Shown here in pieces: positions 1 to 10,200 of a stretch of DNA of 64,000 nt (its first letter is position 1; every line of letters begins with the position of its first letter). The position numbers were made by a program, and so were the translations under genes. The notes under the pieces are model-generated. The model had not been told where the DNA came from, made no database searches, and worked only from the letters and a program-made list of their open reading frames with translations. Origin of the DNA: UBA1756 sp045222555 (GTDB taxonomy: Bacteria > Bacteroidota > Bacteroidia > Bacteroidales > WCHB1-69); contig JBGUYY010000108.1 in the NCBI GenBank assembly GCA_045222555.1, forward strand, positions 12,005 to 76,004. The letters are read 5' to 3'.

Positions 1-245
1 TTCATGTGGTAGAAGCTGCGGGCACCGCCGTAGCTCTCATCGCCCATCATCATGGCACTCCACTGACGGTCGCTCATGGCACCCGTACCAGAGTCGGTGA
101 GAAGGTCGATATACACATAGTCGGACTTCAGCATGAAGATATTGTTGTGGGCCTCTTCAAGCCATTTTTCGCGTTCTTCGCGGGTGGATTTGCGGATGGG
201 TTCAACCATCTTAATTTTCCACGCTTCTGCAAAAGGAATTTCCAT
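1..245 (-). CDS. tnaA: Tryptophanase, N-terminal part (runs off the window)
   Basis: The first 81 residues are visible; the gene continues beyond base 1. Tryptophanase is a PLP-dependent lyase that splits L-tryptophan into indole, pyruvate and ammonia in the cytosol. The visible part has the family's N-terminal hallmarks: KMVEPIRKSTREEREKW near the start, then IDLLTDSGTGAMSDRQW and MMMGDESYGG. Tyrosine phenol-lyase shares this fold and a similar N-terminus, but the KMVEPIRKSTREER form matches Bacteroidota tryptophanases as I recall them. The start at base 245 is the only ATG giving the full N-terminus. The 59 bases upstream are very AT-rich and hold no clear TAnnTTTG box. The PLP lysine lies outside the window, so activity cannot be judged. 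Confidence 0.9.
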   Translation of the reverse strand, partial: MEIPFAEAWKIKMVEPIRKSTREEREKWLEEAHNNIFMLKSDYVYIDLLTDSGTGAMSDRQWSAMMMGDESYGGARSFYHM

Positions 246-304
246 AATTAATTGATTTTTAGTTTATAAAATTATTATCTATAATATATTAAATGAATAA
301 AAAA

Positions 305-910
305 TCATCTCTTCTTGCCTGCCACCTTCTTACGATGCAACTGAATGCACTTGGAACAATGGCCACATTGAATGGTTTTGTCATCCACCGACACCGATTT
401 CTCCAGTTCTCCCTTCTCATTATAATACCGCCAAATGCCGCAACAGTTGCCTCGGTCATCATAATGGCCGATATAATAGGGGTATCCATTTTCCTGATAA
501 GCCTTCTCCTCCCCTACCTGTACGCCATTGCGATAGTGTTCCTCCGACCACAGCTGGCCATTGGGATAGTAGGAAGTGCATACGCTGTCGCGCTGTCCTT
601 CTTTCAGATTTTCAACCACATACACCCTACCCTGACTATACGACACCCGGCAGTTGACTTTGCCTGTCGGCTGGCCGTTGGCATCCAGTTCCAGAATAAA
701 GGCGGTACTGTCCACATTCACTGGAGAGGTGCCCTTCAAACTGTCGGGCAGCACCTCCACCATGCGGGGCATATCCTTGTAGGGGTCCTCCTTCAGAAAG
801 ACGGTGGTCTTCTCCCCCATCACCTTCTTCTTCTTTTCCTTTTTGGAGGAGTCGCTGCAGGCCGAAAGCGCGACCAGTGCAGCCAACATTACAAACAGGA
901 TTTTCTTCAT
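305..910 (-). CDS. Lipoprotein with MORN-like repeats
   Basis: A 201-residue predicted lipoprotein. The signal peptide ends in the lipobox LSAC, with Cys18 as the lipidated residue, followed by a very lysine-rich stretch (KKEKKKK). Residues about 113-170 hold two or three degenerate MORN-variant repeats (YYPNGQLWSEEHYRNG, then a GHYDDRG and a WRYYNEKGE unit), a pattern common in Bacteroidota surface or periplasmic lipoproteins of unknown role. The C-terminal tail is basic and has paired cysteines (CGHCSKC). Its ATG overlaps the stop codon of the upstream OmpH-like gene by one base (TAATG), so the two are probably translationally coupled. The specific function is unknown. Confidence 0.8.
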   Translation of the reverse strand: MKKILFVMLAALVALSACSDSSKKEKKKKVMGEKTTVFLKEDPYKDMPRMVEVLPDSLKGTSPVNVDSTAFILELDANGQPTGKVNCRVSYSQGRVYVVENLKEGQRDSVCTSYYPNGQLWSEEHYRNGVQVGEEKAYQENGYPYYIGHYDDRGNCCGIWRYYNEKGELEKSVSVDDKTIQCGHCSKCIQLHRKKVAGKKR

Positions 911-1647
911 TATTTATCTGATTTCTTGGCACATTTCTTGTTCAGCTCCGTCACCACGCGCGCGGTGATGTCGCGGTTGGGATCCACCACCACCACTGTG
1001 GGGTTGCTGGAGGAGTAGGTAATGACATAGGAGGCGGGATCGCCTTCCACGGAGGCATTCACGCTGTTGGCGGCTTCGCGCAGGGCATCGAGCATCTCGT
1101 TGGTAAGGTCGGCCTGTTTCTGGGCAAGGTTCTCCATTGCAATCTGGTAATCCTCACGGATTTTGTTGCTTTCGGTCTCCAGCTGCTGGTAGGTGTACTG
1201 CATCTGGGTCTCGGTGAGCACACCGGCATTCATATTCTTCTGGAACTGCGTGTAGTCGGCTTCCAGCTTCTTCTGGCGAGAGGTGAAGGCATCCTCCAGC
1301 TTCTTCGACTCCTCATCCAGCACGGCCTGTTTCTCCTCGAAGAGGTCGCACTCGTAAATCGTGTCGAGGTTGACATACAGGATGTTGCCGTTGCCCGGCT
1401 TGGTGGCCACCTTCACTGCGGCAACTTCGCCATCGGCGGACTGGCAGCATTTGTTCCCCGCAAAGTGCAGGATGAAAAGAGCGATGACGGCCAGCAGCAG
1501 CACGCCTTCCACAATCCAATGGATCATGTTGCAACTGCCCTTCTTAGCGGCACACTGTTTCTTCTCCTCTTTCTGCGTATCCTCAATAAACTCGAGGTGT
1601 TCCTCACGCGGTTCTACCTGTTCCATGTTTTCTTTGTTTTCTTCCAT
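910..1647 (-). CDS. Membrane-anchored OmpH/Skp-like protein
   Basis: A 245-residue protein with an acidic cytoplasmic N-terminus (about residues 1-40), one membrane segment at about 43-62, then an OmpH/Skp-like domain: a short strand (NILYVNLDTIYE), a long charged coiled coil (about 105-195) and a closing strand. OmpH/Skp proteins are periplasmic chaperones for outer-membrane proteins. Classical Skp has a cleaved signal peptide; here an uncleaved anchor replaces it, so the chaperone would stay tethered to the inner membrane. It lies 55 bases downstream of the subtilisin gene and overlaps the following lipoprotein start. OmpH-like is the family call; a client is not identifiable from sequence. 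Confidence 0.8.
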   Translation of the reverse strand: MEENKENMEQVEPREEHLEFIEDTQKEEKKQCAAKKGSCNMIHWIVEGVLLLAVIALFILHFAGNKCCQSADGEVAAVKVATKPGNGNILYVNLDTIYECDLFEEKQAVLDEESKKLEDAFTSRQKKLEADYTQFQKNMNAGVLTETQMQYTYQQLETESNKIREDYQIAMENLAQKQADLTNEMLDALREAANSVNASVEGDPASYVITYSSSNPTVVVVDPNRDITARVVTELNKKCAKKSDK

Positions 1648-1702
1648 ATCTCTTTTTTTTAATAATTATTGTATAGGTTGAATAATTTTTTGCTTTCAAT
1701 TT

Positions 1703-4700
1703 TCAGTTCTTCACAAACCGTGCCGTCTGCACGCCGCTGTCGGTCACGGCCTTCAGGAGGTAGAGGCCGTTTTGCAGGGATGACACGTTGAGGGTGTATT
1801 GTGGTTGTGGGGACGCAAAACATTGCGCCTCAACAACCACCCGGCCCGACAGGTCGTACACGGTGATTTCGCGGATGGGGCTGGCCGATTCCACCGTCAG
1901 GGTGCCGCCGGTGGGGTTGGGGTAAATGACCAGACCATCGTCCATTGTAGGGATGCACAGCGTGCGTCCGCCATCCGTGCGTCCACCCTGCAGGTTCCGT
2001 TCACCGATGCCGTCCAATTCCAACAGCGGGTCGTCGTCGTAGCAGATATAGTGGAAGAAACAGAGGATCTCCTTCGCCATGCGCGCGGCACGGCCGTTGT
2101 CGTATTCTGCCACCTGCTGCATGGCCGCGATGTCGCTGTCGGTCATCAGGTACCAATTGCCGGCGACTGTCTCTCGCAGCTGCTGCAGGGACATGTAGTT
2201 GGCGTATTCGCTGCGGGCGGCCTCGTCGGGGCTGAACTGCTGCGGCAGGGCGGACAGCAACGTGCGGGCGGCGGACAGGTCGCCCTCCTCGCTGTACACC
2301 TCCGCCAGCTGATAGGCCGACACGGGGATGTCGCCCGCGGCGGGTGCGGCGGCCGTGATGGCCTGGTACCATTCCTTCAGCAGGGCCATATCCGGCACGC
2401 TGTCGTTCAGGATGTTGCGGATTTCGGCACGGGCAAGGTCGCCCATCTGCGCCGACAGGTCGGACATCTGGTCCAAGAGGGCGGCGGCATCCTCGTCGGC
2501 CTCTTCACCGTGGCCGCGTGCCTCGTATTCGGCGGCGAGGGTCGACAACTCGTTATGCATGGCCGTATAGCCCGACAGCAGCGGTCCGGGGCCGGGCGGG
2601 ATGGAGTTTCCGCACAGCGTGGAGGCGCAGCTGTTGGCGCCTGCGTTGCCATTGAAGGTGATGCCGGCGACCGGTGTGTTGTAGGGCACATGGGCACCCG
2701 GCATACTGTACCAGTAGGTGAACGAACCGGCGTTGGACAGCAGGAAGCTGCCGTATATCTCATCGCGGAAGTCGTTGTCGGCTCCGGCGGACACGCTCCC
2801 CTGCACGCTCCTTATCCGACCGTTGCTCACGAATATGTCATAGTAGCAGTCCCTGAAGTCGTTGCACTGGAACTGGAGGCCGGGGCGCGGCTTAACGTTA
2901 AGGCCGGTGCCGTTGGTGTCCTCCGCCATGCAGCCGTACATCAGGTTGCGGATCACGTTCTTGCGGATGACATTCTCGGCCGTGCCGCTGTGCGTCACGC
3001 TGATGCCGATGGCAGAGGGACTGCCGCTGTAGGGTTCCGAGTGCAGGGTGTTGCTCTCGATGGTATAGCCCGTGCTGTTGGTGAGCTCCACCCCATAGTA
3101 GGAAGACGATCCGGACAGGTCGAAGTCGCAGAAACTCACGCGGGCGTTGTCCGCAGCGTTGAGCTTCACGCCGCTATAGTTGTCGGAGAAGTCGCAGTTG
3201 TCGAGTGTGACGGCGTAGCTGGCGTTGTTGTTGGCCGCATGCACGGCGGTATGGAACCCGCTGAATGTGCAGCGCCTTACGGTATCGTTGCCATAATTAT
3301 TGCACACGCACGGGTCGGTGTTCGACACCTGCGGGCATACCCGCTTCGCGGTGAAACCCGCCTCCTCGGTATAGATGGCCTTGCCACTGTGGCTGCCCGT
3401 CTCGTTGCGGAAGGTGCAGCCGTTGAACTTCACGCCACGGACTTTACACAAGGAGACATGTTCAAGGAAAGAGATGCCGTTGGCGGCGAACAGGTTGCCG
3501 TTGTCCACCGTGAAGGTGCAGCGGGTGAAGTAGCTGGCATTGTCGGTGACATTGCCGCCGGTGGTATGATTCTCATACTTCAGGAACTCGGCGGTACGGC
3601 AGTTGTTGCGGAACAGGGTGTTGGTGGCCTGCACGATGCCGCCGGTGTGCTCGAACATCGGGTCGCTGCCTGCCTTGCGGGTGGAGATAGCATTTAGGGC
3701 ATTCTCGACGGTGGCGTTGTTGAAGATGACGTTCCCCTGCGCGAGGGCGGCCTGCCGCAGGCTGGCATTGCCCTCCACGATGATGCCCTGCCACATCTCG
3801 CCGTCGCACGCGTTGGTGAGCGTGCCGCCGTTCACGATGAGCTTACCGCCGGGACGGACGATGATATTATGGCCCCCTGCAATGTGCAAGGTGTCGGTGA
3901 TGGTAAGTGTGGCGAGCGAGTCGATGATGAGGTCAGCATCCGTAAAATGGGGAGAAGACAAAGTGGTGTTGCCTGTGAATTCGTGGTTTGAAAGAATCGT
4001 TATCCCGCCGTTGGTCACATTGACAGGGAATACCAGTGGGAGGCTGTCGTTGTCGTGAATGATGTTGAAAGCCACCCATCCCGGCCCAGGGCGTGTGCCG
4101 CGTGCAACCAGTGAATCCGTGGTGGAGAGAATCTCTATGTTGGGACTGGAGCTCCAGCCGCAGGTGATGGAATCGTTGAAAGGGGTGGTTCCGTGAACAT
4201 GGTAGCTGCCTGTTTCGCACAGGCCGATTTCAGAGGTACCCGTCACATAGTAATCCCTGTACAGGGTTTTGAGAATGGCATGGTGGGCGTTCACCAGCCC
4301 ATAGCCCATCTCATTGTTCCATGTTCCGTATGGATAAGCAGAATTTGAGGAATAAACATAGCCATCCTCTTCCCCATGATGTACTTTTGTGGCGGTGGAA
4401 CACAAGATTTCAAACACTTGACGGTACGTAAGATTAGTGTCTATGGACAACACCAATGCAGCCACTCCTGCCACATGCGGCGCAGCCGCTGAAGTACCTT
4501 CGAAACATGTGTAACAATCGTTGCTACTATAACATGTCGTTGATACACCATACCCTGGTGCCATCAAATCCAAACTGTCCCCAAAGCAGCTCTCCCAATC
4601 AAGACAACACTCCCCCACTGGAGCCCCTGGACCGACACGATACCCTCTTTCACCTGTTGCCCCCACGGCAAGTACGTTATAAAGTTTAGCTGTTGGACGT

Positions 4701-5926
4701 ATTTGATTTGTGGTTACATAACTTCTATGATTACCAGAAGAATACACCCATACGCACCCCTTCCCATTACGACCATGTTGTACTGCATAGTCAACAGCAG
4801 ACAAATAAGTTTCGGACAACACCCCCAAAAAATTCCATGAACAATTAAAAACAGAGACATGGGCCGTATCACATGCATAATGAATGGCCTCTTCAAACAG
4901 TTCATCTGAAAAATGCTCTATAACATAATCATCCTGTGAATGATCATTGTTACGGTTATAACTATACCCCAACACGATAAAGGATGCAATCTTGCAACCA
5001 TGAACCACCCCTATCAACCCTTTATTGTTATTGACTGCCGATATGATTCCTGCGCATTGTGTACCATGATTTCTTGGATGAACCATATTTATAGTATCCA
5101 AAAATGTATAATTCTTTTCCAACAAAAAATTATCTGACAAATCTTCGTGTCTGCCCAGCACACCATCGTCCAATACTGCGATGCGAATGTCCGGACTTCC
5201 TGATGTAAATTTCCAGGCACGGATTGCATCTATACCATACTTGTACGTTGTTGGTCCCCAGTCATCAAGGACTTCCGTTGTATCCTTGAGATTCCATTGA
5301 CGGTCGAATTTGGGATTTGAATCATATCCGTATAATGTAACACAATGAAAGAATGCAGGTTGCGCATATTCTACCATACTGCTTTCAAAAATCCGATTGG
5401 AAAAAACAAACAAGTTGCTGTCCTTGGGCAGCACCAGAGCAAAAACAGTGGTGTCGTACCACTTGGACTCGTATTGCAAATTTGGGGCGTTCAAACTTTG
5501 AATCAACACCCCTATTGAATAGGCAGGTTTCATCTTCACCATAATCCTGTTAGTTCCCCACACAACGCCTCCCAATGAATCACGATACTCGTTCTGACAA
5601 TACGCTACATAATTGTCCGCATAGGCTTTTGTCTTGAACTGCGTGGCATAACCAGCATCCACGGTGAAGCAATATGAGCTGTCTGGCAGCATGTAATAAT
5701 CAGCAATGCTTGACAAGTCCGCTAAAAGTGTCTCTCGTTCTGTGATTGGAGAAACTGATGAAAAACCAATATGGAAAATATTACCCTCACGAGTAAATAC
5801 TATCTTTTCTCCACACCTATTGTAAATGTACGAAGTTTCAGCTTGTTGTCCCCAAATAGACTGTATAGACAACTGTACTAAAATAACAGCAATGACTACT
5901 ATATGTATTATGTTATTGTTATTCAT
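1703..5926 (-). CDS. Secreted subtilisin-family (S8) peptidase with beta-helix region and type IX sorting domain
   Basis: A 1407-residue exported protein. A hydrophobic signal peptide (about 1-26) is followed by a propeptide-like region and an S8 catalytic domain at about 230-540. The triad is readable as Asp253 (AVLDDGV), His287 (NHGTQCAG) and Ser479 (GTSAAAPHVAG), with Asn399 (SSGN) as the oxyanion residue. Residues about 650-1080 look like a right-handed parallel beta-helix (repeated N, G and C-rich turns). The last ~75 residues are a type A type IX sorting domain (YPNPTGG ... YDLSGRVV ... GLYLLKA), so the protein should be secreted or anchored at the surface by T9SS. It begins 12 bases after the upstream gene ends. 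The peptidase half is clearly more AT-rich than the beta-helix half. Confidence 0.92.
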   Translation of the reverse strand: MNNNNIIHIVVIAVILVQLSIQSIWGQQAETSYIYNRCGEKIVFTREGNIFHIGFSSVSPITERETLLADLSSIADYYMLPDSSYCFTVDAGYATQFKTKAYADNYVAYCQNEYRDSLGGVVWGTNRIMVKMKPAYSIGVLIQSLNAPNLQYESKWYDTTVFALVLPKDSNLFVFSNRIFESSMVEYAQPAFFHCVTLYGYDSNPKFDRQWNLKDTTEVLDDWGPTTYKYGIDAIRAWKFTSGSPDIRIAVLDDGVLGRHEDLSDNFLLEKNYTFLDTINMVHPRNHGTQCAGIISAVNNNKGLIGVVHGCKIASFIVLGYSYNRNNDHSQDDYVIEHFSDELFEEAIHYACDTAHVSVFNCSWNFLGVLSETYLSAVDYAVQHGRNGKGCVWVYSSGNHRSYVTTNQIRPTAKLYNVLAVGATGERGYRVGPGAPVGECCLDWESCFGDSLDLMAPGYGVSTTCYSSNDCYTCFEGTSAAAPHVAGVAALVLSIDTNLTYRQVFEILCSTATKVHHGEEDGYVYSSNSAYPYGTWNNEMGYGLVNAHHAILKTLYRDYYVTGTSEIGLCETGSYHVHGTTPFNDSITCGWSSSPNIEILSTTDSLVARGTRPGPGWVAFNIIHDNDSLPLVFPVNVTNGGITILSNHEFTGNTTLSSPHFTDADLIIDSLATLTITDTLHIAGGHNIIVRPGGKLIVNGGTLTNACDGEMWQGIIVEGNASLRQAALAQGNVIFNNATVENALNAISTRKAGSDPMFEHTGGIVQATNTLFRNNCRTAEFLKYENHTTGGNVTDNASYFTRCTFTVDNGNLFAANGISFLEHVSLCKVRGVKFNGCTFRNETGSHSGKAIYTEEAGFTAKRVCPQVSNTDPCVCNNYGNDTVRRCTFSGFHTAVHAANNNASYAVTLDNCDFSDNYSGVKLNAADNARVSFCDFDLSGSSSYYGVELTNSTGYTIESNTLHSEPYSGSPSAIGISVTHSGTAENVIRKNVIRNLMYGCMAEDTNGTGLNVKPRPGLQFQCNDFRDCYYDIFVSNGRIRSVQGSVSAGADNDFRDEIYGSFLLSNAGSFTYWYSMPGAHVPYNTPVAGITFNGNAGANSCASTLCGNSIPPGPGPLLSGYTAMHNELSTLAAEYEARGHGEEADEDAAALLDQMSDLSAQMGDLARAEIRNILNDSVPDMALLKEWYQAITAAAPAAGDIPVSAYQLAEVYSEEGDLSAARTLLSALPQQFSPDEAARSEYANYMSLQQLRETVAGNWYLMTDSDIAAMQQVAEYDNGRAARMAKEILCFFHYICYDDDPLLELDGIGERNLQGGRTDGGRTLCIPTMDDGLVIYPNPTGGTLTVESASPIREITVYDLSGRVVVEAQCFASPQPQYTLNVSSLQNGLYLLKAVTDSGVQTARFVKN

Positions 5927-5938
5927 ATATTTATAATA

Positions 5939-7111
5939 CTATTGGTTGAAAATCAAATACTCAGGAGAACCTTCCCCAAACAAGTCCATTTGACTTATCA
6001 TAATTGCATCACACGTAATCACATCAATGAGTCGGACAGAACAATGCGACATTTGGGAAGATGTTGGTGATGGTACATCTGGAGGAAGTTCCTCATCCAT
6101 TCCACACACACATAGTTTCCCTAATGCAGGGTAATAACGGTACTTGTACCAGCCATTAAACTGCCATGTATAGGAGAGATTCTGAAAGCACAATTCAGGA
6201 ACGGAATAAAACGTTGAATCATAGAATGTAACATTGCATCCGACAGGGTAATCCATGAACGGAACACACATATGTGAAGAAACAATCACTTGGGAAGATT
6301 GGTTTGAAAAAGTGAAATCTTCACACTCTTCCCTTTGGTTGAAATGGATATTTACTGAACCGCGATTGTACAACCAATCACTAATAACCTCACCATCCAA
6401 TTCACTTGTGTAGTTCACAATCCAACCATTGCTCATCACCTCGCCATTATAGGTGATATATGCAGTGATGAACATCCAGTCAGTCATCCCGAATAGTCCT
6501 TCGCCGCCCCGCTCGGTCTTCTCCTCTATCTGGTGTGAGGAGGAGGATACACGGATGTCAAAACCATTTCCTCCACCCTCTGTGCACAGCACCTTGCACA
6601 CCTTGCTTCCTTCGTTGGTCTCAGCCAGCACGAAATACATTCCACTATACGGCAGCGTGAGCGACAACTGGTGCTCGCCCACAGGTAGCAGCTCAGTCCG
6701 CTGGCAGCAGAGCCGCCCCTGCAGGTCCATCACCTGCAACTTCACCCTTCCTACCGTATGTGTAGTCAGTTTCATGCGACTTTCACCCATACAGGGATTG
6801 GGAGAACTCTGCGACAGTCCCCATTCCTTGTCCTGCACGTACTCGTCAACCCCCGTGGTGCAATTCGACAAGATGGTATCGGGCCAATACATCTTAAATG
6901 TCCGATAATGAGCGGGGTAATCTTCTTCACACGGCGGCAGGCACACCTTCACCTTCACACTGTCCCACGGGATGAGCCTGCCGTTCATGTAGGTGTGGAT
7001 GACGTTCACCGAACAGGTGTCCTCCTGCGCGTTCGCCTGCTGGCTAAATCTCCCCGCCGCTACCAGCAGCACGAGGAGAAGAAGGGTTTTGAAAGGGGTT
7101 TGTGTTTTCAT
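5939..7111 (-). CDS. Secreted protein of unknown function with an internal sorting-domain-like module
   Basis: A 390-residue protein with a signal peptide (cleavage near ANA, residue ~28). Residues about 100-176 resemble a Por_Secre_tail/T9SS sorting module: SPNPCMGESRMK, then VKLQVMDLQGRL, then LPYSGMYFVLAE. Unlike normal sorting domains it is internal and is followed by ~210 Cys- and aromatic-rich residues with no recognised domain. The coding DNA is GC-richer up to about base 6470 and AT-richer after it, so the unknown C-terminal part differs in composition from the N-terminal part. It probably forms an operon with the subtilisin gene downstream, and may be a partner, inhibitor or surface adaptor; none of these can be shown. 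Confidence 0.7.
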   Translation of the reverse strand: MKTQTPFKTLLLLVLLVAAGRFSQQANAQEDTCSVNVIHTYMNGRLIPWDSVKVKVCLPPCEEDYPAHYRTFKMYWPDTILSNCTTGVDEYVQDKEWGLSQSSPNPCMGESRMKLTTHTVGRVKLQVMDLQGRLCCQRTELLPVGEHQLSLTLPYSGMYFVLAETNEGSKVCKVLCTEGGGNGFDIRVSSSSHQIEEKTERGGEGLFGMTDWMFITAYITYNGEVMSNGWIVNYTSELDGEVISDWLYNRGSVNIHFNQREECEDFTFSNQSSQVIVSSHMCVPFMDYPVGCNVTFYDSTFYSVPELCFQNLSYTWQFNGWYKYRYYPALGKLCVCGMDEELPPDVPSPTSSQMSHCSVRLIDVITCDAIMISQMDLFGEGSPEYLIFNQ

Positions 7112-7123
7112 GGTGGTATGGTT

Positions 7124-7200
7124 GTTGAATTGTTGAATCGTTGAATTGTTTGGTGGAGGGGCGAAGGAGTTAAGAGTTAAGAGTAAAAAGTGAAGAGTTG
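7124..7200. repeat. Short-period tandem repeats between two genes
   Basis: Bases 7124-7147 carry three 8-base units of the form GTTGAATT/C (plus-strand reading), just upstream of the start codon at 7111. Bases 7167-7200 carry a second, heptamer tract (GAGTTAA-like units). Both lie in the gap between the DUF2723 gene and the secreted-protein gene, both on the minus strand. Confidence 0.7.
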
Positions 7201-7256
7201 TGGAGTGAAGATATACTCACATCATCGTACCATCGTATCATCAAATAACCTCATCC

Positions 7257-10200
7257 TCATTTCACTCTCTTCACCAGATCCCAGGCTTCATCCACCTGCT
7301 GCTGCAACGCCTCAAAGCGCTTCACCAGCTTGCCGGCCTCAACAGCTACCGGAGACTGGGTCTTCGACAAGGCTTGCAACAAACAAGCATCCGTATAAAG
7401 TGATGATGCATAGATACTACTAGGTCTGTGCACATACTTGTACCGATTCTCGATAGCACTACGGTCGGAAGTGAAACGCTCGGCCAAACCGGCCACATTA
7501 TCGGGCATCCCTACCCAAACCTGCTTGCCGTCCACCATCGCCGTCTGGAAGTTCAGCTTCTTGTAATCCTCCATAATCTGGCTGATTTGGCGCATATCGG
7601 CCTCCAAATCCTCGATATGTTTCTTGACATCTGCGAAATAGTTGTTACATGTGGAGGCCACATTAAGCTTTGAAAGATCCTCGCTGCTGCACTCCGAAAG
7701 CTCGGGCAGTATCAGCTGGTAAATCATCTCAATATTTTCTTCGTGAGCCCTGAGCACCTTGTCGCGATTCTTGCTGTTCTCAATGAAATTCAACTCATCC
7801 ACCACATGTCCCAAGATGATGGAACGCACCCTCTTGGCAGACTCGCCAGCCTTAGCCCCATCAAACTTGCCCTTGATGGAGGGATACTTCTCGGAAGCAT
7901 TGGCATAAGCCTTGCTAATTTCATCGTAGGTATTGGCAGCATCCAAGAAATAGAGCGTATACTGGCTGTAACGCTGATTCTTGTACGACATAATATCGTC
8001 GGGCAGCACCGTCTGCAGATGGTCCAACACCTCCTGCGCACGCTGCAGCTTGTAGAGGTTGCCCTCGGCGGCCTCCTCGCCCTTTCCTGCATTCTCGTAC
8101 GCCCTGAGATATGAGTTGTACTCGTTGACCAGGTCCTTCGCCACCTGCGTGTGCATGGTGATGATAGAGAGCGCCAGACGCACATTGTCCTCCGAATTGT
8201 AAACCCTCGGGTCGTTGATGCCGCCCCATGCATACTGATACGGGGTGTGATTCTTCAACGCATCAGGATTTTTCACCACATCAGGACGGGTATGGTCATC
8301 GAACTTGTGCATGATATTATCGTAAAGGATGTCGGTATTGGAGGTAGCACCCTTGCGCACCGGCACCAAACGGTAGGCAAAGCCTTCGTTCTGCAAATAA
8401 TCGTCGAAACCAAAGCTGCGGAGCGTGGAGGAGGCGAAATAGAGCGGACGGTCCCAGTTGCTGTTAGCCACCATCTCCAGCACCATCAGGTCGCTGCGGG
8501 TCATATAATAAGCATCGCCAGCCGACTTGTCGCTCGGCTTATAGGTGAAGATGATGCGGTCCACAATGTTGGCGGTGTCGGGGCCCGACACGGTACCAGT
8601 TTCAATCACATGTTTCTTGTCAACATCGATATAGAAACGGTTGCCGAAGCTCGTCATGTTGACCTGAGTCTGATCGTTGGCAGCGCTTTTCACCTCCTGC
8701 AAAAAGTCCTTCAAAGCCATCAGCTTCGACTCGTCATTGCTGACGACCACCAAATCGCGGCGCCCGTCGCGATACTGCTCCCATGTGAAGTCGATGGGCA
8801 GCGGATCCGACTCATAGGCCTTGCGTTTCATCTGATCGACATACCAGCCGGCAGAGAGCAGCGACAGGTTGCAATTGCGCACGTCGGTACGGTAGCCTTC
8901 CACCTCCTGCGCATACCAGATGCAGAAAGTGTCGTTGTCGCCCATCGTGAACAGGACGGCATTCGGCGCACAAGAGTCAAGATAGGCCTTGGCAGCCGCC
9001 AACGCCGTATAGCGGTTCGAGCGGTCGTGGTCGTCCCAGTTCTCCTTGGCCAGCACCCCAGGCACCAGCAGCAGGCACACCAGCGTGGCCACCGTCGGGG
9101 CCACAATCTGCACCACTTTGCTCTTCATCTTTTCAAACAAAGAATAGATGGCATATACTCCAAAACCTATCCAGATACAGAACGCATAGAACGAGGCCGC
9201 AAAGGCATAGTCACGTTCACGCGGCTGGTAAGCGTACATATTGAGGTAGAAGGAGATAGCCAATCCCGTCATCAGGAAAAGCATCAGCACGATGAATGAG
9301 TTCTTGAGGTCGCGCACCGAGTAGAAGACGAGACCGATGATACCCAGCAGCAGCGGCAGCATATAGTACTTGTTGGTACCCTTGTTCTTCATGGAGGCGA
9401 TACCCTCCGGCTGGTCGCCGAGACGGGCATTGTCGATCAACGGGATGCCCGAAATCCAGTTGCCGTTCATGTCATCGCCCAAGCCTTGGATGTCGTTCTG
9501 ACGGCCGGAGAAGTTCCACATGAAATATCTGAAATACATGTAGTTAAACTGATAGCGATGCATAAAAGTGATATTTTCGCTATAGGAGGGGATCTTCTGC
9601 GATTTGAGCATTCTCTGCTCCAGCTGCGGGTCGCCGCCGGCTACCCAGCTCACATACTCGCGTTTGTGGCCTGCATCGTACATACGCGGCATGAAGACAT
9701 GGTGCCCGCTCTTGTAGATGGGCTTCTGCTTGGTCTGCGTCACGATGTACTTGCCCGCCTTTTCATCGCGCACATACACATCGCCATCCTTCTTGTAGCC
9801 CACCACCTTGGAGTTGTAGGTACGGCCGGTCAGCACCGGCGTGTCGCCGTACTGCTCACGGTTGAGGTAGGCCAGCAAAGCCACGGCATCCTCCGGATTG
9901 TTCTCGTCGATGGTCGGATTGGCGTTGGAGCGAATCACGAGGACGAAGAAGGTGGAGTAACCCACGAGGAGGAAGAAGAAACTATAGAAAACAGCCAGCG
10001 TGACCGTGGATTTCTTTTTATAGCCAAAGAAAAGACCCAATGCGATGACAGCGGCCAGGATCACAAAGAAGATGATGGTACCCGAGTTGAACGGCAGGTG
10101 CATGTTGTTGACCGCGATTCTCTCGAAGATACCAGCAAAGTTGACCACGTTGGGGATGATGAAGTAAAGCACCAATGCGAGCAGGATGAAAGAGCCCACC

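Noticed and set aside
1799..3697. A 632-codon open frame on the plus strand
   Set aside because: It is antisense to the GC-rich beta-helix half of the subtilisin gene, has no start context or domain, and its composition is that of a complementary strand.
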